This document shows, piece after piece, positions 1 through 9,294 of a stretch of 64,000 bases of DNA (its first letter is position 1; each line of letters opens with the position of its first letter). Source of the DNA: CBDBLK01 sp965215445 (lineage in GTDB: Bacteria; Bdellovibrionota; Bacteriovoracia; Bacteriovoracales; Bacteriovoracaceae). The position numbers and the translations under genes were made by a program. The notes under the pieces are model-generated. The model saw only the letters and a program-made list of their open reading frames with translations. It did no database searches and was not told the origin of the DNA. Where the stretch lies: the NCBI GenBank assembly GCA_965215445.1, contig CBDCDT010000002.1:124001-188000 (forward strand). The letters run 5' to 3'.

Positions 1-1
1 C

Positions 2-853
2 CAAACCAGGCCCGCTTATATCGGTTTGGCAGCGGCAACCGTTTTACTTTTTCTGATCGAGATATATCTCATCTTTGCCGTGAAAAAAGCATCACCCGAT
101 GAAACACATCTCCCAAAGGCGATTCACCGGAGGATTGAAAGCATGGGTAAAATCGCCGCCGGCATGGCCCACGAAATCAACGGGCCTTTGACGGTCATTT
201 CGGGAAGAGTTTTTCGCATGAATAAAAATTTGAAAAGTATTGACCCCTTCTGTAGGTCGAGCAATATTTCCTCTCTCAAACGGGACATCAAAAAAATCAA
301 TGCCAACATCGAATCCATTTCTCAATTAGTGCAAAAAATTGTCTCTTATATGCGCGGACAGGGAGAATTTCGCATTGATGCTTTTACCCTCCAGGAATTA
401 AAGGATGCCTTAGCGCGGGAAGTTTCCGTGATTTTCAAGCAACTCTCTTTTGAATTTATCATTCCTCCAAATCTGAATCTGTCTCAATGTATGGTGCAAG
501 GCCATTTACATTTAATCCAAAGGGTTATGCTCAGCGTGATGGAAAACGGAGTGCGCCTGAATAAAACTTCCCACCCGTGGATTGAACTCAAACTGGAAAC
601 CAAAAGCAAAAATAAAAATCCTTATTTTCAAATGGCCATGACTTTTTCCGGGGAAAATCTCGATTCAGTTCTTGCTGAAAAACTTTTTGATCCCTTTTTT
701 CGCAGTACAAGTCTTGGAAAAAAAGAAGTCTTGAATCTTGGGGTTTGCCGCTCTATGACCAGGCAACACGGAGGCGACTTGTTTCACAATTCAGACCACC
801 AGCACCCGCAATTTGTGCTGACCCTTCCCTTTATCTCGCTCGACGACGAATAG
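2..853 (+). CDS. Sensor histidine kinase, 3' part (gene starts before the window)
   Basis: The reading frame is open from base 2, so the true start lies upstream; the TTG at 26 is only the first start-like codon seen. The visible protein begins with a hydrophobic helix (YIGLAAATVLLFLIEIYLIF) that fits a last membrane segment. A HisKA dimerisation helix follows with the H-box AAGMAHEINGPL, whose His is the expected autophosphorylation site. The C-terminal half resembles a HATPase_c domain (ENG near the N-box, FDPFFRSTS near the F-box, then a closing LTLPF), but the box normally containing DxGxG reads TFSGENL and the N-box lacks its usual Asn-Ala pattern. The kinase may therefore bind ATP poorly. 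No response regulator is visible beside it. The 3' end overlaps the convergent protease gene by 23 nt. Histidine-kinase identity is firm; activity is uncertain. Confidence 0.75.
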   Translation, partial: QTRPAYIGLAAATVLLFLIEIYLIFAVKKASPDETHLPKAIHRRIESMGKIAAGMAHEINGPLTVISGRVFRMNKNLKSIDPFCRSSNISSLKRDIKKINANIESISQLVQKIVSYMRGQGEFRIDAFTLQELKDALAREVSVIFKQLSFEFIIPPNLNLSQCMVQGHLHLIQRVMLSVMENGVRLNKTSHPWIELKLETKSKNKNPYFQMAMTFSGENLDSVLAEKLFDPFFRSTSLGKKEVLNLGVCRSMTRQHGGDLFHNSDHQHPQFVLTLPFISLDDE

Positions 854-1623
854 GTGGGTACAGACTCAAGCAAACCAGCAAGGCCGCCAAGGCCCAACTT
901 AAACCAAGGCCAAAACCGCCACCGGAAGGCCTATCACCACCCGATAAACTCACGCTCCCGCAGGAGGCCCCAAGCTCTTGAGGATAGAGATAAGTGCAGG
1001 CATCGTAGTCGTCCATGGCCAACGCCTCTTGCACTTTTCTACCCACACTATAATACATCAAGGCCACCGGGTCGGCGGAATGTCCCAACCCAAAGGCGTG
1101 CCCAATCTCATGGGCCAGTGTGGCCCACTTTGCTCTGCCGGTCGAGATCGGCAAAAGTAGAATTCGTGTTAATTAAAACTGCGCCACGCTCGTTATTGTT
1201 ATTGGGGTCGATAGATGCTAGTGCCAAAATAGAACGATCATCAAATTCATTACCACCTTGACCGGGAGCAGGATCAGAAATAGTACTGCAAACCACTAAA
1301 ATGCTTCCCGCATTGGCGCTGCTAATAGCTGTAGATATATCATTAGCAGCAAGACTTATATTTCTCACCGATCCTTTGGGAAGTTCAAGGGCACAGGTGG
1401 GGATGCGATTCCAGTATTCATCCATGGCCTCCCCAATGTCGTCCAACAAATCTTCTGGAGAATTGTATCCGGCCCCAGTGCAATCGTCCTGAGAGACGTC
1501 TATGGTAATTTTGGAATCGGGAAAACGGTACTCACTTTCAGAAGTGAGAGTAAACGGCATGGCCGGCCGGCAAATGGCCAACAAAAAAAGTAACAAGGTG
1601 ATTTTATTCGTATTGGCAAACAT
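831..1623 (-). CDS. Secreted matrixin-like zinc metalloprotease, broken by a frameshift
   Basis: Two overlapping minus-strand frames together encode one protease of about 264 residues. The first frame starts at ATG 1623 behind a GGGAGGG ribosome site and opens with a signal peptide (MFANTNKITLLLFLLAI). It runs to INTNSTFADLDRQSK and then goes off-family. The second frame resumes with KWATLAHEIGHAFGLGH, carrying the complete HExxHxxGxxH zinc motif, and the Met-turn ALMYYSVG follows. The switch lies between 1124 and 1131 and is repaired by removing one base from the AAA or GGG run. It is either a sequencing error, a real inactivating mutation or a +1 frameshift. The protein ends in a Gly-rich stretch, one membrane helix and IRRRAR, the layout of a C-terminal sorting tail (GlyGly-CTERM or MYXO-CTERM like). 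The upstream barrel gene ends 14 nt before this start, so they form an operon. Confidence 0.7.
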
Positions 1624-1637
1624 ACTTTGGCCCTCCC

Positions 1638-2216
1638 TTACAGGTAGTAAGTCAACCCCAAAAGATAACTCGTTTTTCTCTGCAAGCTGCTCAATGGGGA
1701 AAAGAGAAAGAACTGGGTGCGAAAACTCCAATCCCTGCGCACCATCACTTCTAATCCCAAATTAAAACTGAAATTCTGAGCGGTGCGAATTTGACTGGGG
1801 CGATAAGCGTCACTATAACTATTTCCATTATTCAATCGAATTGTTCCATCTTTCCCCCGAATAGAAGTCATAAAAAAACCCGCTCCGTAGCGAAAAGACG
1901 CTTGCGAATTAATCAGATAACCCAAATCCAAAAGAGCGTAAAACGTATTTTTAGAATAATCCTCGCCTTCATTGGAACCGTGAATCACCCAGCCTCCATC
2001 AAAGGAGATGATGTGGGAGAGGGGTGTTTTCAAGGGATGATAGTATTGAAAACTGAGTGCGGGATCGAAACTAAAAGTATTTCTCTCTCCAGTGGTCTCT
2101 TCCTGAATACTTGTGGCAAAGGGAACGTAGCCACCCAAACCAAAACCTAATCTCGCACGACTATTCTCCGCCAACAAAAACAAGCTTCCCAAAATGAACA
2201 ATCTTAGCTTTAACAA
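1638..2216 (-). CDS. Predicted outer-membrane beta-barrel protein
   Basis: A 192-residue protein with an N-terminal signal peptide (LFILGSLFLLAENSRA) and alternating polar/apolar strands ending in an aromatic pair (GLTYYL), typical of small outer-membrane barrels. The start is TTG at 2216, preceded by CAGGGATGG at a normal distance. Motifs such as FRYGAGFF and FSFNLGLEV look like transmembrane strands. No family could be named. It is the first gene of an operon with the metalloprotease that starts 14 nt after its stop. The two may act together at the cell surface, but that is only context. Confidence 0.55.
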   Translation of the reverse strand: MLKLRLFILGSLFLLAENSRARLGFGLGGYVPFATSIQEETTGERNTFSFDPALSFQYYHPLKTPLSHIISFDGGWVIHGSNEGEDYSKNTFYALLDLGYLINSQASFRYGAGFFMTSIRGKDGTIRLNNGNSYSDAYRPSQIRTAQNFSFNLGLEVMVRRDWSFRTQFFLFSPLSSLQRKTSYLLGLTYYL

Positions 2217-2295
2217 TTTTCCATCCCTGGTTAAAAATTTTAAAGACTTATTTCAATTTTAAAGCACAATGCCCAGTCCGTAAATAAAGAAATAT

Positions 2296-4176
2296 TTAGT
2301 TGGAATCATCAGACTCAGAAACTTCAGAAGATTCAGAGGCCTCTGGAACTTCCCCTTCTTCTTGTAATTGTTGAACCATTTTGCTATGGAGATCCCAATA
2401 TTCTTCTTCTTCCTTTTTGCGTTGTTTATTTTTGTCGGGGGAAAAAAACTCATTTACATACTGCCTTAAAAATTTTTTATCGGTTTCATAAATCGAATGT
2501 ATAAGTGCACGATAAAGTTTCACTCCGTCTTTTTCCAGATAAATTTTATCGTTATCAATGGGTATGATATGAACTGACATGCCCACAGGAAAATTGATGC
2601 GAAAATTTCCCAGCGGTAAATTCCGGTGAGAAAAAAAACTCATTTCACTCTCAGTCAGTTTGTAAATGGTAATTTCGCTTTTCAGAGAACATAAAGACAT
2701 GACGTCTTTTCTATCCAAAAAGCAATGAGGCCTCACAAAATCGTTAACGCGAAGGCCTCGATATTTTAAAGGGAAACGCTTTTTCAACTCATTAACTTTA
2801 GCTTTAATCAAATCATCTTTTTTTTGCCTTCTCTTTTTTTCTTTGGCCTCTATAACTCCATTTAAAAGATTGAGATTTGGCTCTCCCCCATAACAGGCAA
2901 TCAAAGGGTAAGAATAAGTTTCTTGCAAGGCCTTGCTGTCCAATGAGGCGGCCCTGAAAAAGAGAATGACCGGTTTGTAATTCTCCAAAGTTTTAATCTT
3001 TTCTATAAGTTTTGAAAACTTTTCCAACTCCTCTACTTCCTCTGGAGACATTTCCTGTTCCTCTTCCTGCCCCTTCTCTTCTTCACTTTCTTCTACATCA
3101 AACACCAACTGCTGGACGTCTTTAGGAATGTCAAAGTCTACATCCGGCCTTATGCCTATGATACTGGGACGAATCAGTTCAATTTCACTAAAATCATCTT
3201 TGAGAAAGGCCTGAAAATAAATATAGTAGGGAAGATTTTCCAATATTTTGAGATCATTATCCCTGACCAAATTCATACTTTGATCGACCACTAAAATTTT
3301 TGATTTCTTGTCTAAAAAAGGATCCCTAACGCGATTATCGACCCATTCCTTATGTCTCTTCTTGGAAACCTGAATGCGTTCTTTCCAATTTTCCATGGAA
3401 ATATGGTGCTCTTTTTTCATTTTGATCATTTTTTTTACTTTCATGCTTTCAGTGGATTCACTTTTAATAACTTTTTCATATTCACTGTATTCAAATTTTG
3501 GACGATCTACGAAAAGAGGTTCCATATTGTAGCCGTATTTAAAATTGTATTGAAGATCATGATGCTTTATGGATAAAACTCGATATTTTTTACTGGAAAT
3601 ATTTTTTACCGGAAATCCAGTGGTTATATCGACAATTTCACCTGTATTGAGTAAAAAATTGCTCTCGACATGAATGTAATCCTGGGTAACATAATCAACC
3701 CGCATATCATCTATAAGCAAGGCCTTTTGTTCAATCTTGGCCTGGGCAAAATTGGATTTTTGGGCCATACGAGGCATACACAAGGCCACCGGAGCGTAAA
3801 CCATATCGTGAACTTCCCTTCCCTTGACAAAAATGAAATCTATATTGATGCCCCGATAGGCCACAACTTTGCGCTTGCTTTCTGAAAGCCCAACCAAAGG
3901 AATATTTTGAAAAAAATTATCTCTGCCAAAAAAGTAAAGAAAGGCCAAAATAATATCTTCATAAAAAGTAAAATCAAAATAAATCATCAATGGTTTTAAA
4001 TCTATAAACCTGACCAAGAGATGTTGAAAATCTTCTTTGCCGGAAAGAGCAAAATCAGAAAAAGAAAATTCTTGTCTGGGATAACGGTAGGCAAATTCTC
4101 TCTGAATCGTATCCTTAGCAGTCAAATCGAGATTGACAAAGGCCACTTTATATCCACTTGAGCCGGATGTCGCCAA
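2296..4176 (-). CDS. Unknown 626-residue cytosolic protein with receiver-like and PilZ-like segments
   Basis: The start is TTG at 4176, chosen because a strong GAGGAGG lies 6 nt upstream. There is no signal peptide or membrane helix. Residues about 10-130 read like a response-regulator fold (YKVAFVNLDL, then MIYFDFTFYED, then IPLVGLSES), but the phosphoacceptor pattern is not clear. A segment near 150-200 (DYVTQDYIHVESNFLLNTGE) resembles a PilZ-type beta region. A second receiver-like stretch begins SKILVVDQSMNLVRDND, and a second PilZ-like block (GLRVNDFVRPHCFLDR to MSVHIIPI) follows a highly acidic linker and a Lys-rich coiled coil. The tail is acidic (VPEASESSEVSESDDSN). These assignments are by eye. 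It follows a winged-helix-like gene by 26 nt, so a regulatory role is plausible but unproven. Confidence 0.5.
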   Translation of the reverse strand: MATSGSSGYKVAFVNLDLTAKDTIQREFAYRYPRQEFSFSDFALSGKEDFQHLLVRFIDLKPLMIYFDFTFYEDIILAFLYFFGRDNFFQNIPLVGLSESKRKVVAYRGINIDFIFVKGREVHDMVYAPVALCMPRMAQKSNFAQAKIEQKALLIDDMRVDYVTQDYIHVESNFLLNTGEIVDITTGFPVKNISSKKYRVLSIKHHDLQYNFKYGYNMEPLFVDRPKFEYSEYEKVIKSESTESMKVKKMIKMKKEHHISMENWKERIQVSKKRHKEWVDNRVRDPFLDKKSKILVVDQSMNLVRDNDLKILENLPYYIYFQAFLKDDFSEIELIRPSIIGIRPDVDFDIPKDVQQLVFDVEESEEEKGQEEEQEMSPEEVEELEKFSKLIEKIKTLENYKPVILFFRAASLDSKALQETYSYPLIACYGGEPNLNLLNGVIEAKEKKRRQKKDDLIKAKVNELKKRFPLKYRGLRVNDFVRPHCFLDRKDVMSLCSLKSEITIYKLTESEMSFFSHRNLPLGNFRINFPVGMSVHIIPIDNDKIYLEKDGVKLYRALIHSIYETDKKFLRQYVNEFFSPDKNKQRKKEEEEYWDLHSKMVQQLQEEGEVPEASESSEVSESDDSN

Positions 4177-4202
4177 ACAGACCTCCTCACCAAGATGACC
4201 TT

Positions 4203-4631
4203 TTATGAATCAAATTCATCATAAAACAGGCCAAATTTGCTGTCATTTTCCTTAGAGAAATATTTTCTCACAAAATACTGTCCCGGCCTAATAGTGGTAA
4301 TAAAATCCAATTCCTCCAGTTTCCTCAAAGAGGTGTAAACATCCTCGATGGGAAGATTAATTTGCTTGACCATCTCGGTATGGCCGATTAATTGAGAAAT
4401 TCCATATTCTTTATAAAGATTGGGCCGACACCACACTTGGCGGTACAAATACATTAAAACCATAATTTCTATACGCGAAAGTTTAAAATGAACCAGGATT
4501 TCATCAAAAAAGAGATCGGGTATCTCGCTCGTGGTGGGGTGTTTTTGGCCTTTGCTACGGTTCGTCTCACGGTCGTGACGGTATCTTTTCTTAGGACGAT
4601 AACCGGCCAGAATTGTGTGAATATCAACCAT
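4203..4631 (-). CDS. Small winged-helix-like DNA-binding protein
   Basis: A 142-residue basic protein starting at ATG 4631, with GAGG about 9 nt upstream. The N-terminal 35 residues are rich in Arg and Lys (YRPKKRYRHDRETNRSK). The rest looks like a winged helix: LSRIEIMVLMYLYRQ, then MVKQINLPIEDVYTSLRKLE as a likely recognition helix, then a strand-rich wing (FITTIRPGQYFVRKYF). This fits a MarR/replication-initiator type fold, but no family is recognised with certainty. It is the first gene of an operon with the 626-residue protein, 26 nt apart. Confidence 0.5.
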   Translation of the reverse strand: MVDIHTILAGYRPKKRYRHDRETNRSKGQKHPTTSEIPDLFFDEILVHFKLSRIEIMVLMYLYRQVWCRPNLYKEYGISQLIGHTEMVKQINLPIEDVYTSLRKLEELDFITTIRPGQYFVRKYFSKENDSKFGLFYDEFDS

Positions 4632-4703
4632 TCCAAGGCCTCATTAAATAGAGCTTTATAGTTATTATGCCAGAAAAACGCGGTGCGAATCACCTTTTTT
4701 CAT

Positions 4704-5978
4704 TTAGGCAATTACTGCCGACCAATGCAGATAAAGTTTCCAAACCTCTCGGCCTTTGCGCTCGACTAAAAAATCTTGGCCTGAAGTCTCACTTTTGAGT
4801 TGCGCTGGAAAAAAGCGCACCACTTGATTTAACGTTTTTGCCAGAGTGGGGTTGATCTGCTCAACAAGGTCACCGGGAATGACCGGATTTTCCCTGAATA
4901 CCAGGCGACGCAAACGGCAAATGGCCTTTAATTGGGGATCACTTAAAAAAGTTTCTCTCGCCTGGAATTTTTGCTTCAAGGTTTTTTCGTCTATACCCTC
5001 AAGTTCTTCCAAAAGCTGTCTAAAAAGTTTGAAATCCTTCAAAAGAGAGCGTTTCATTTGTGCAACTTCCACAAAACCCGCCACCTCATCTTCAGTTGGT
5101 GGAACAATTTTGCAAACCAGATAAAACAATGCGCGCTTGAGATCGGTGAGAACCGGCCCTTTTTGAGCGTGTTTTTCCAAAAAAATCAAGTGATAGCACC
5201 AAGGAGGAAGTTTGATATAATGCTCTCTGGCCAGTTCAAAAAAGGAGCGATGAAATGGCAAAAAATCGTATTTTAATGCTTCTTGAAAAAAATGCACTCT
5301 GCTCATTTTGCTCAAATCAAAGGAAGACAGGTGTTTATAAATTTCCCGGTCAATACTCCAGCCTTCCGCAAGGGAAAATCGCACCAGACGCAAAAAGCGA
5401 ACCGGGTCTTTAAAAAACTCCTGTGAACAAAAACGCAATTTCTTCGCTTTCAAATCATTCATTCCGCCAAAAGGGTCAACCCAGTGATATTCAAAGGGAT
5501 GCACATTGGAATGAACGTCGGTCAATTCTATGCCGATGGCATTGACCGTGAAATCCCTGCGCTTGAATGTGCGAGAGTAATCCCTGCGGCCAACAAATTG
5601 AGTGGAAAATTCACCGTGGGCAAAGACTTTTCCCGGACGATACGATTCCAATCGAGCGGGTGCAAACTCCAAAGTTTTTCCATCAACAAAAACACGCAAA
5701 ACCATAAATTCGATGGATTCCAAAGAAAAGTTACAATCATCGGGCAAGGTTTTGGCAAGTGCTGGAATTTCGTCTTCCCATTGGTCTTGAAAGTGGAAGG
5801 TTTCGTTGCTTAATTCAAAATCCAGGTCATTTCCCAGCTTCCCCTCTAAAACCAAATGGCGGACGGCCCCCCCCACTAAAGTGAGGTGAAACTTGGAACG
5901 CATAAAACAAACCAAAATTTTGATTGTGGCGGGAGAGAGTTCACGAAGAAGAATTGCCTTCAAAGAGGCATCAAGCAT
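4704..5978 (-). CDS. cca: CCA tRNA nucleotidyltransferase / poly(A) polymerase family
   Basis: Class II nucleotidyltransferase that adds CCA to tRNA 3' ends, or a poly(A) polymerase of the same family. The head domain shows LVGGAVRHLVLEGKLGNDLDFEL (GG-R motif and metal-binding DxD), then RRDFTVNAIGIEL and DPFGGMNDL. The neck helix DPVRFLRLVRF is also typical. The length from ATG 5978 is 424 residues, normal for the family. This start overlaps the fusA stop as TGATG, which indicates translational coupling; a longer in-frame start at 6044 would lie inside fusA. The C-terminal half is helical and less conserved. CCA-adding versus poly(A) activity cannot be settled from motifs alone. Confidence 0.85.
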   Translation of the reverse strand: MLDASLKAILLRELSPATIKILVCFMRSKFHLTLVGGAVRHLVLEGKLGNDLDFELSNETFHFQDQWEDEIPALAKTLPDDCNFSLESIEFMVLRVFVDGKTLEFAPARLESYRPGKVFAHGEFSTQFVGRRDYSRTFKRRDFTVNAIGIELTDVHSNVHPFEYHWVDPFGGMNDLKAKKLRFCSQEFFKDPVRFLRLVRFSLAEGWSIDREIYKHLSSFDLSKMSRVHFFQEALKYDFLPFHRSFFELAREHYIKLPPWCYHLIFLEKHAQKGPVLTDLKRALFYLVCKIVPPTEDEVAGFVEVAQMKRSLLKDFKLFRQLLEELEGIDEKTLKQKFQARETFLSDPQLKAICRLRRLVFRENPVIPGDLVEQINPTLAKTLNQVVRFFPAQLKSETSGQDFLVERKGREVWKLYLHWSAVIA

Positions 5979-8140
5979 CAGTCGTCGGATGCCAACTTCT
6001 CCTTTCGCTTGGTCATCACCTCTTCTTGAATGTTGGAGGGACATTCGGCGTAACGAGAAAATTCCATGGTGTAAGTGGCCTTGCCCGCCGAAAAGGAACG
6101 CAAATCAGAGGAGTAACCAAACATTTCCGCCAAGGGAACTTCCGCATTGATGACAACTTCTCCGCCGGCATCAGTTTCAGAACCTTGAATAAGTCCGCGG
6201 CGGGAAGAAAGATCGCCGATAATCGTGCCCTGATATTCGTCGGGAGTGGTCACCTCGACTTTCATCACTGGTTCGAGCAACACCGGATCGGCCTTGTTGA
6301 TCGCCTGGCGCATGGCCTGGCGGGAAGCAATCCGAAAGGCCATATCGGAAGAGTCCACATCGTGATAGCGCCCATCGTGAAGAAAAACCTCGCAATTAAT
6401 CACCGGAAAGGCCGCCAGCGGCCCCTTGTCGGTTACGTCTTGAAAGCCCTTTTCACAGGCCCCGATATATTCGCTGGGAATGGCCCCCCCGCGAATTTTA
6501 TTGTGGAAACGAAAAATCTGATCTTCGCTTTCCTTGTTTTCGCTAGTCAAGGGCCTGAGTAATCCCACCACCTGGCCAAATTGGCCCGAGCCTCCGGTCT
6601 GCTTTTTGTGAAGGTAATCAAACTTGGCCTCGGTGCGGATGGTTTCACGGTAATTCACCTGGGGAGTACCCACATTCACTTCACAATTGTATTCGCGCTT
6701 GAGGCGTTCCACATAAATTTCCAAGTGAAGCTCACCCATGCCGGCAATGCGCGTTTCCCCCGATTCCTCGTCGGTATAGACGTGAAAAGTCGGATCCTCT
6801 TTTAAGAAGCGCTGCAATCCCTTGGCCAGTTTGGCCTGATCGGCCTTGTCCTTAACCGACACCGAAAGTTCTATCACCGGAATGGGAACGTGGATGCCCT
6901 CACAGGAAATGTGTAAAAGTGCATCGTCACCCACAAAGGTATCCCCCGAGGCGCAATCTATCCCCACCAAGGCAACAATGTCTCCCGCGTGAGTCTCGGC
7001 GATATTTTCGCGATCGTTGGAGTTCATGCGCACAATGCGCCCTACGCGCACCTTTTTGCCGGTGCGGGTATTGTAAACGGTATCCCCCTTGTTCAAACGC
7101 CCCTGATAAATACGGGTATAGGTCAACTGGCCAAACTGCTCATCGGTAATTTTAAAGGCCATCATCACCAAACCCGCCTCGGGGTTGGGGTCGAGAACGA
7201 CCGCTCCCCCATCACCTTCTTTTTCGCTTTTGGCGGTGGGTTTTTCACACTCCAAAGGCGAAGGCAGGTAGCGCGTAACTGCATCAATCAAGGGCTGTAC
7301 GCCTTTGTTTTTGAAGGCCGAACCCATAAAGACCGGGGTCAAAGTAAGTTGGTTCACTCCGGCCTTGATACACTTGTGGATTTCCTCTTCGCTCAACTCT
7401 CCACCTTCCAAATATTTTTCCATCACTTCGTCATCAAATTCGGCAATTTTGTCGATCATCTCCGCACGCAGTTTGTCCACCTCACCGGCGAGTTCGGCCG
7501 GGCAGTCTTCGATGCGCACATTTTCTCCGTTGTCGCCGTCAAAATAGTAGCTCTTGCGGGAAACCAAATCGACCACACCCTTGAAATTTTCCTCGCTGCC
7601 AATCGGATACTGCACCAAAACCGCGTTGTGGCCCAATTTTTCGGCCAAAGCGTCGCGCCCCTTGAAGGGGTCGGCCCCCATGCGGTCCATTTTGTTGAGA
7701 AAGGCCAAGCGCGGAACCCGGTAGCGCTTCATCTGGCGGTCTACGGTAATGGATTGGGATTGCACTCCGGCCACCGAACACAAAACCAAAATCGCCCCGT
7801 CGAGAACCCGCAGAGAGCGCTCCACCTCCACCGTAAAATCCACGTGTCCGGGGGTGTCGATAATATTGATCCGCGCATCCTTGTCCACGCCTGCGGCGTA
7901 GGTGATGCCCTGATCCTGCGAACCCCGCCAAAACACCGTGGTCGCCGCCGAAGTGATGGTGATGCCCTTTTCCTTTTCCAATTCCATGTGATCCATCTTG
8001 GCGCCATCGCCCCCACCGCGCACATCCTCGATTTTGTGGATTTTGTCGCAATAAAAGAGAATCCTCTCGGTCAGGGTGGTTTTTCCGGAATCAATATGGG
8101 CGGAAATGCCGATATTTCTGGTTTTGGCCATGAGTTTCAT
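5978..8140 (-). CDS. fusA: Translation elongation factor G, mitochondrial-like type
   Basis: GTPase driving ribosomal translocation, 720 residues. The P-loop AHIDSGKTT is at 14-22, DTPGH at 95-99 and NKMD at 149-152. The SGKTT variant and the sequence around GAKMDHMELEKEKGITI match the EF-G1 branch that includes mitochondrial EF-G, not the common AHVDAGKTT bacterial form. Domain IV motifs (YRETIR, KKQTGGSGQFGQV) and the C-terminal G-domain-like fold (MFGYSSDLRSFSAGKATY) are present. The start is ATG 8140 with GAGGAG 8 nt upstream. The gene is followed directly by cca with overlapping TGATG. A second, more typical fusA may exist elsewhere in the genome. Confidence 0.95.
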   Translation of the reverse strand: MKLMAKTRNIGISAHIDSGKTTLTERILFYCDKIHKIEDVRGGGDGAKMDHMELEKEKGITITSAATTVFWRGSQDQGITYAAGVDKDARINIIDTPGHVDFTVEVERSLRVLDGAILVLCSVAGVQSQSITVDRQMKRYRVPRLAFLNKMDRMGADPFKGRDALAEKLGHNAVLVQYPIGSEENFKGVVDLVSRKSYYFDGDNGENVRIEDCPAELAGEVDKLRAEMIDKIAEFDDEVMEKYLEGGELSEEEIHKCIKAGVNQLTLTPVFMGSAFKNKGVQPLIDAVTRYLPSPLECEKPTAKSEKEGDGGAVVLDPNPEAGLVMMAFKITDEQFGQLTYTRIYQGRLNKGDTVYNTRTGKKVRVGRIVRMNSNDRENIAETHAGDIVALVGIDCASGDTFVGDDALLHISCEGIHVPIPVIELSVSVKDKADQAKLAKGLQRFLKEDPTFHVYTDEESGETRIAGMGELHLEIYVERLKREYNCEVNVGTPQVNYRETIRTEAKFDYLHKKQTGGSGQFGQVVGLLRPLTSENKESEDQIFRFHNKIRGGAIPSEYIGACEKGFQDVTDKGPLAAFPVINCEVFLHDGRYHDVDSSDMAFRIASRQAMRQAINKADPVLLEPVMKVEVTTPDEYQGTIIGDLSSRRGLIQGSETDAGGEVVINAEVPLAEMFGYSSDLRSFSAGKATYTMEFSRYAECPSNIQEEVMTKRKEKLASDD

Positions 8141-8371
8141 AGGTCGCGCTCCTCAAATGAAAAAATTACGCTTCCGACAATTTAGAGATAATCGCCCCAT
8201 GAGTCAAGAGAGGATAACTTCAAAAATGTTCATTTTGGCCACGGGGCGGTTCTTTTGCGGCAATTTGACTTTCAAGGCCATTCCTTTTTTCAAGGGGTTG
8301 GAACCCACGATCTGAAACCATCCTTGTACAGGGAGGGTATCAACCTTCAACCCAAACCAAGGAGAAATCCC

Positions 8372-9289
8372 GTGAAAAAACGTTTCGTATCCCTCACTTT
8401 CGACGCCGCCTTTAAGAGATTTTTTAAAAGCGAAGAAAACCGCCCCCTGCTTATCGCTCTGCTTAATGATTTTTTGCCGCTGCCCCAAGACACCAAAATT
8501 ATTGATGCCCACGTCTTCGACCCCGAACTCATCTCCCAGGACACCTCCCGCAGGCGCGGAATCCTCGACATCAGGGCCGAAATCATCCAGCGCCTGCCAG
8601 AAGGAATTTCCCGCAGCGAAATCGTCGGCATCGAAATGCAAACCGTCTCCCATTCCTTTTTCCCCGAGCGCCTAACCTTTTACGCCTGCAAACTCTACGG
8701 CGATCAACTGGTAGCGGGACAGGAGTTTGGCCAACTCAAAAATGTTTATTCCCTGGCCTTTACGACTTTCAACATCCCCCGCTTTCAGGCACTTGAGGAT
8801 CACTACCATGCTTTCGACATCCGCAGAATCAGACCGCCCCACGTCCCCTTCTCCCCGGCACTCAACTTTGTCATCGTCGAACTGAGTAAATTTCAACACT
8901 CGGTGGGGCAATTGCTTGATTCCCGGGCCGATTGGTGTTATCTGTTAAGAAATGCGGGCACCATGACCGAAAAAGAGGCCCACGCTTTAAGTTTGCGAGG
9001 TGAAACCATGTCCAAGGCAGTAGGCAGTTTATGGAATCTCTCTCAAGAAGAAATCATGCGCGAGATTGAAGAGGCGGAGGAAAAGCGCCGCCGGGACTTG
9101 TACGCCCACAAGCAAGAAATCCGGGAAAAGGCCACAAGGGAAGGCAGGCAAGAGGGTAGGCAAGAAGGTAGACAAGAAGGCCGCATAGAAACAGCGCGCA
9201 ATCTTCTGCAGGCCGGAACTGACCCCAAGTTTGTGGCCAAGGTGACCGGCCTGTCCATAGAAGAGGTCAAAAAACTGCAAAAAAAGTGA
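8372..9289 (+). CDS. Rpn-family recombination-promoting nuclease / PD-(D/E)XK transposase-like
   Basis: A 305-residue protein of the Rpn/PDDEXK_2 family, DNA endonucleases that raise RecA-independent recombination and are often annotated as transposases. The start is GTG 8372 behind AAGGAG. The hallmark opening FVSLTFDAAFKRFF is present. The nuclease core shows GILDIRAEI and EIVGIEMQT (the Asp and the ExQ of the motif). The C-terminus has the usual degenerate EGRQ repeat (four copies) followed by a short helix pair (FVAKVTGLSIEEVKKLQKK). A longer in-frame extension upstream exists but has no ribosome site. It is a single gene between divergent fusA and convergent acetoacetyl-CoA synthetase, with no inverted repeats or target duplications seen. 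Confidence 0.85.
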   Translation: MKKRFVSLTFDAAFKRFFKSEENRPLLIALLNDFLPLPQDTKIIDAHVFDPELISQDTSRRRGILDIRAEIIQRLPEGISRSEIVGIEMQTVSHSFFPERLTFYACKLYGDQLVAGQEFGQLKNVYSLAFTTFNIPRFQALEDHYHAFDIRRIRPPHVPFSPALNFVIVELSKFQHSVGQLLDSRADWCYLLRNAGTMTEKEAHALSLRGETMSKAVGSLWNLSQEEIMREIEEAEEKRRRDLYAHKQEIREKATREGRQEGRQEGRQEGRIETARNLLQAGTDPKFVAKVTGLSIEEVKKLQKK

Positions 9290-9294
9290 TCGGA

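Noticed and set aside
854..1261. Plus-strand open frame opposite the metalloprotease gene
   Set aside because: Shadow of the protease coding strand; Arg/Pro-rich, with no ribosome site.
8204..8341. Minus-strand open frame between fusA and the Rpn gene that looks protein-like
   Set aside because: It has no start with a ribosome site and overlaps the Rpn gene on the other strand; no family is recognised.
9139..9185. Tandem EGRQ-coding repeat as a possible minisatellite or regulatory repeat
   Set aside because: It is the normal low-complexity tail of Rpn-family proteins.
8372..9289. Rpn gene as an insertion sequence
   Set aside because: No terminal inverted repeats or target-site duplications were seen around it.
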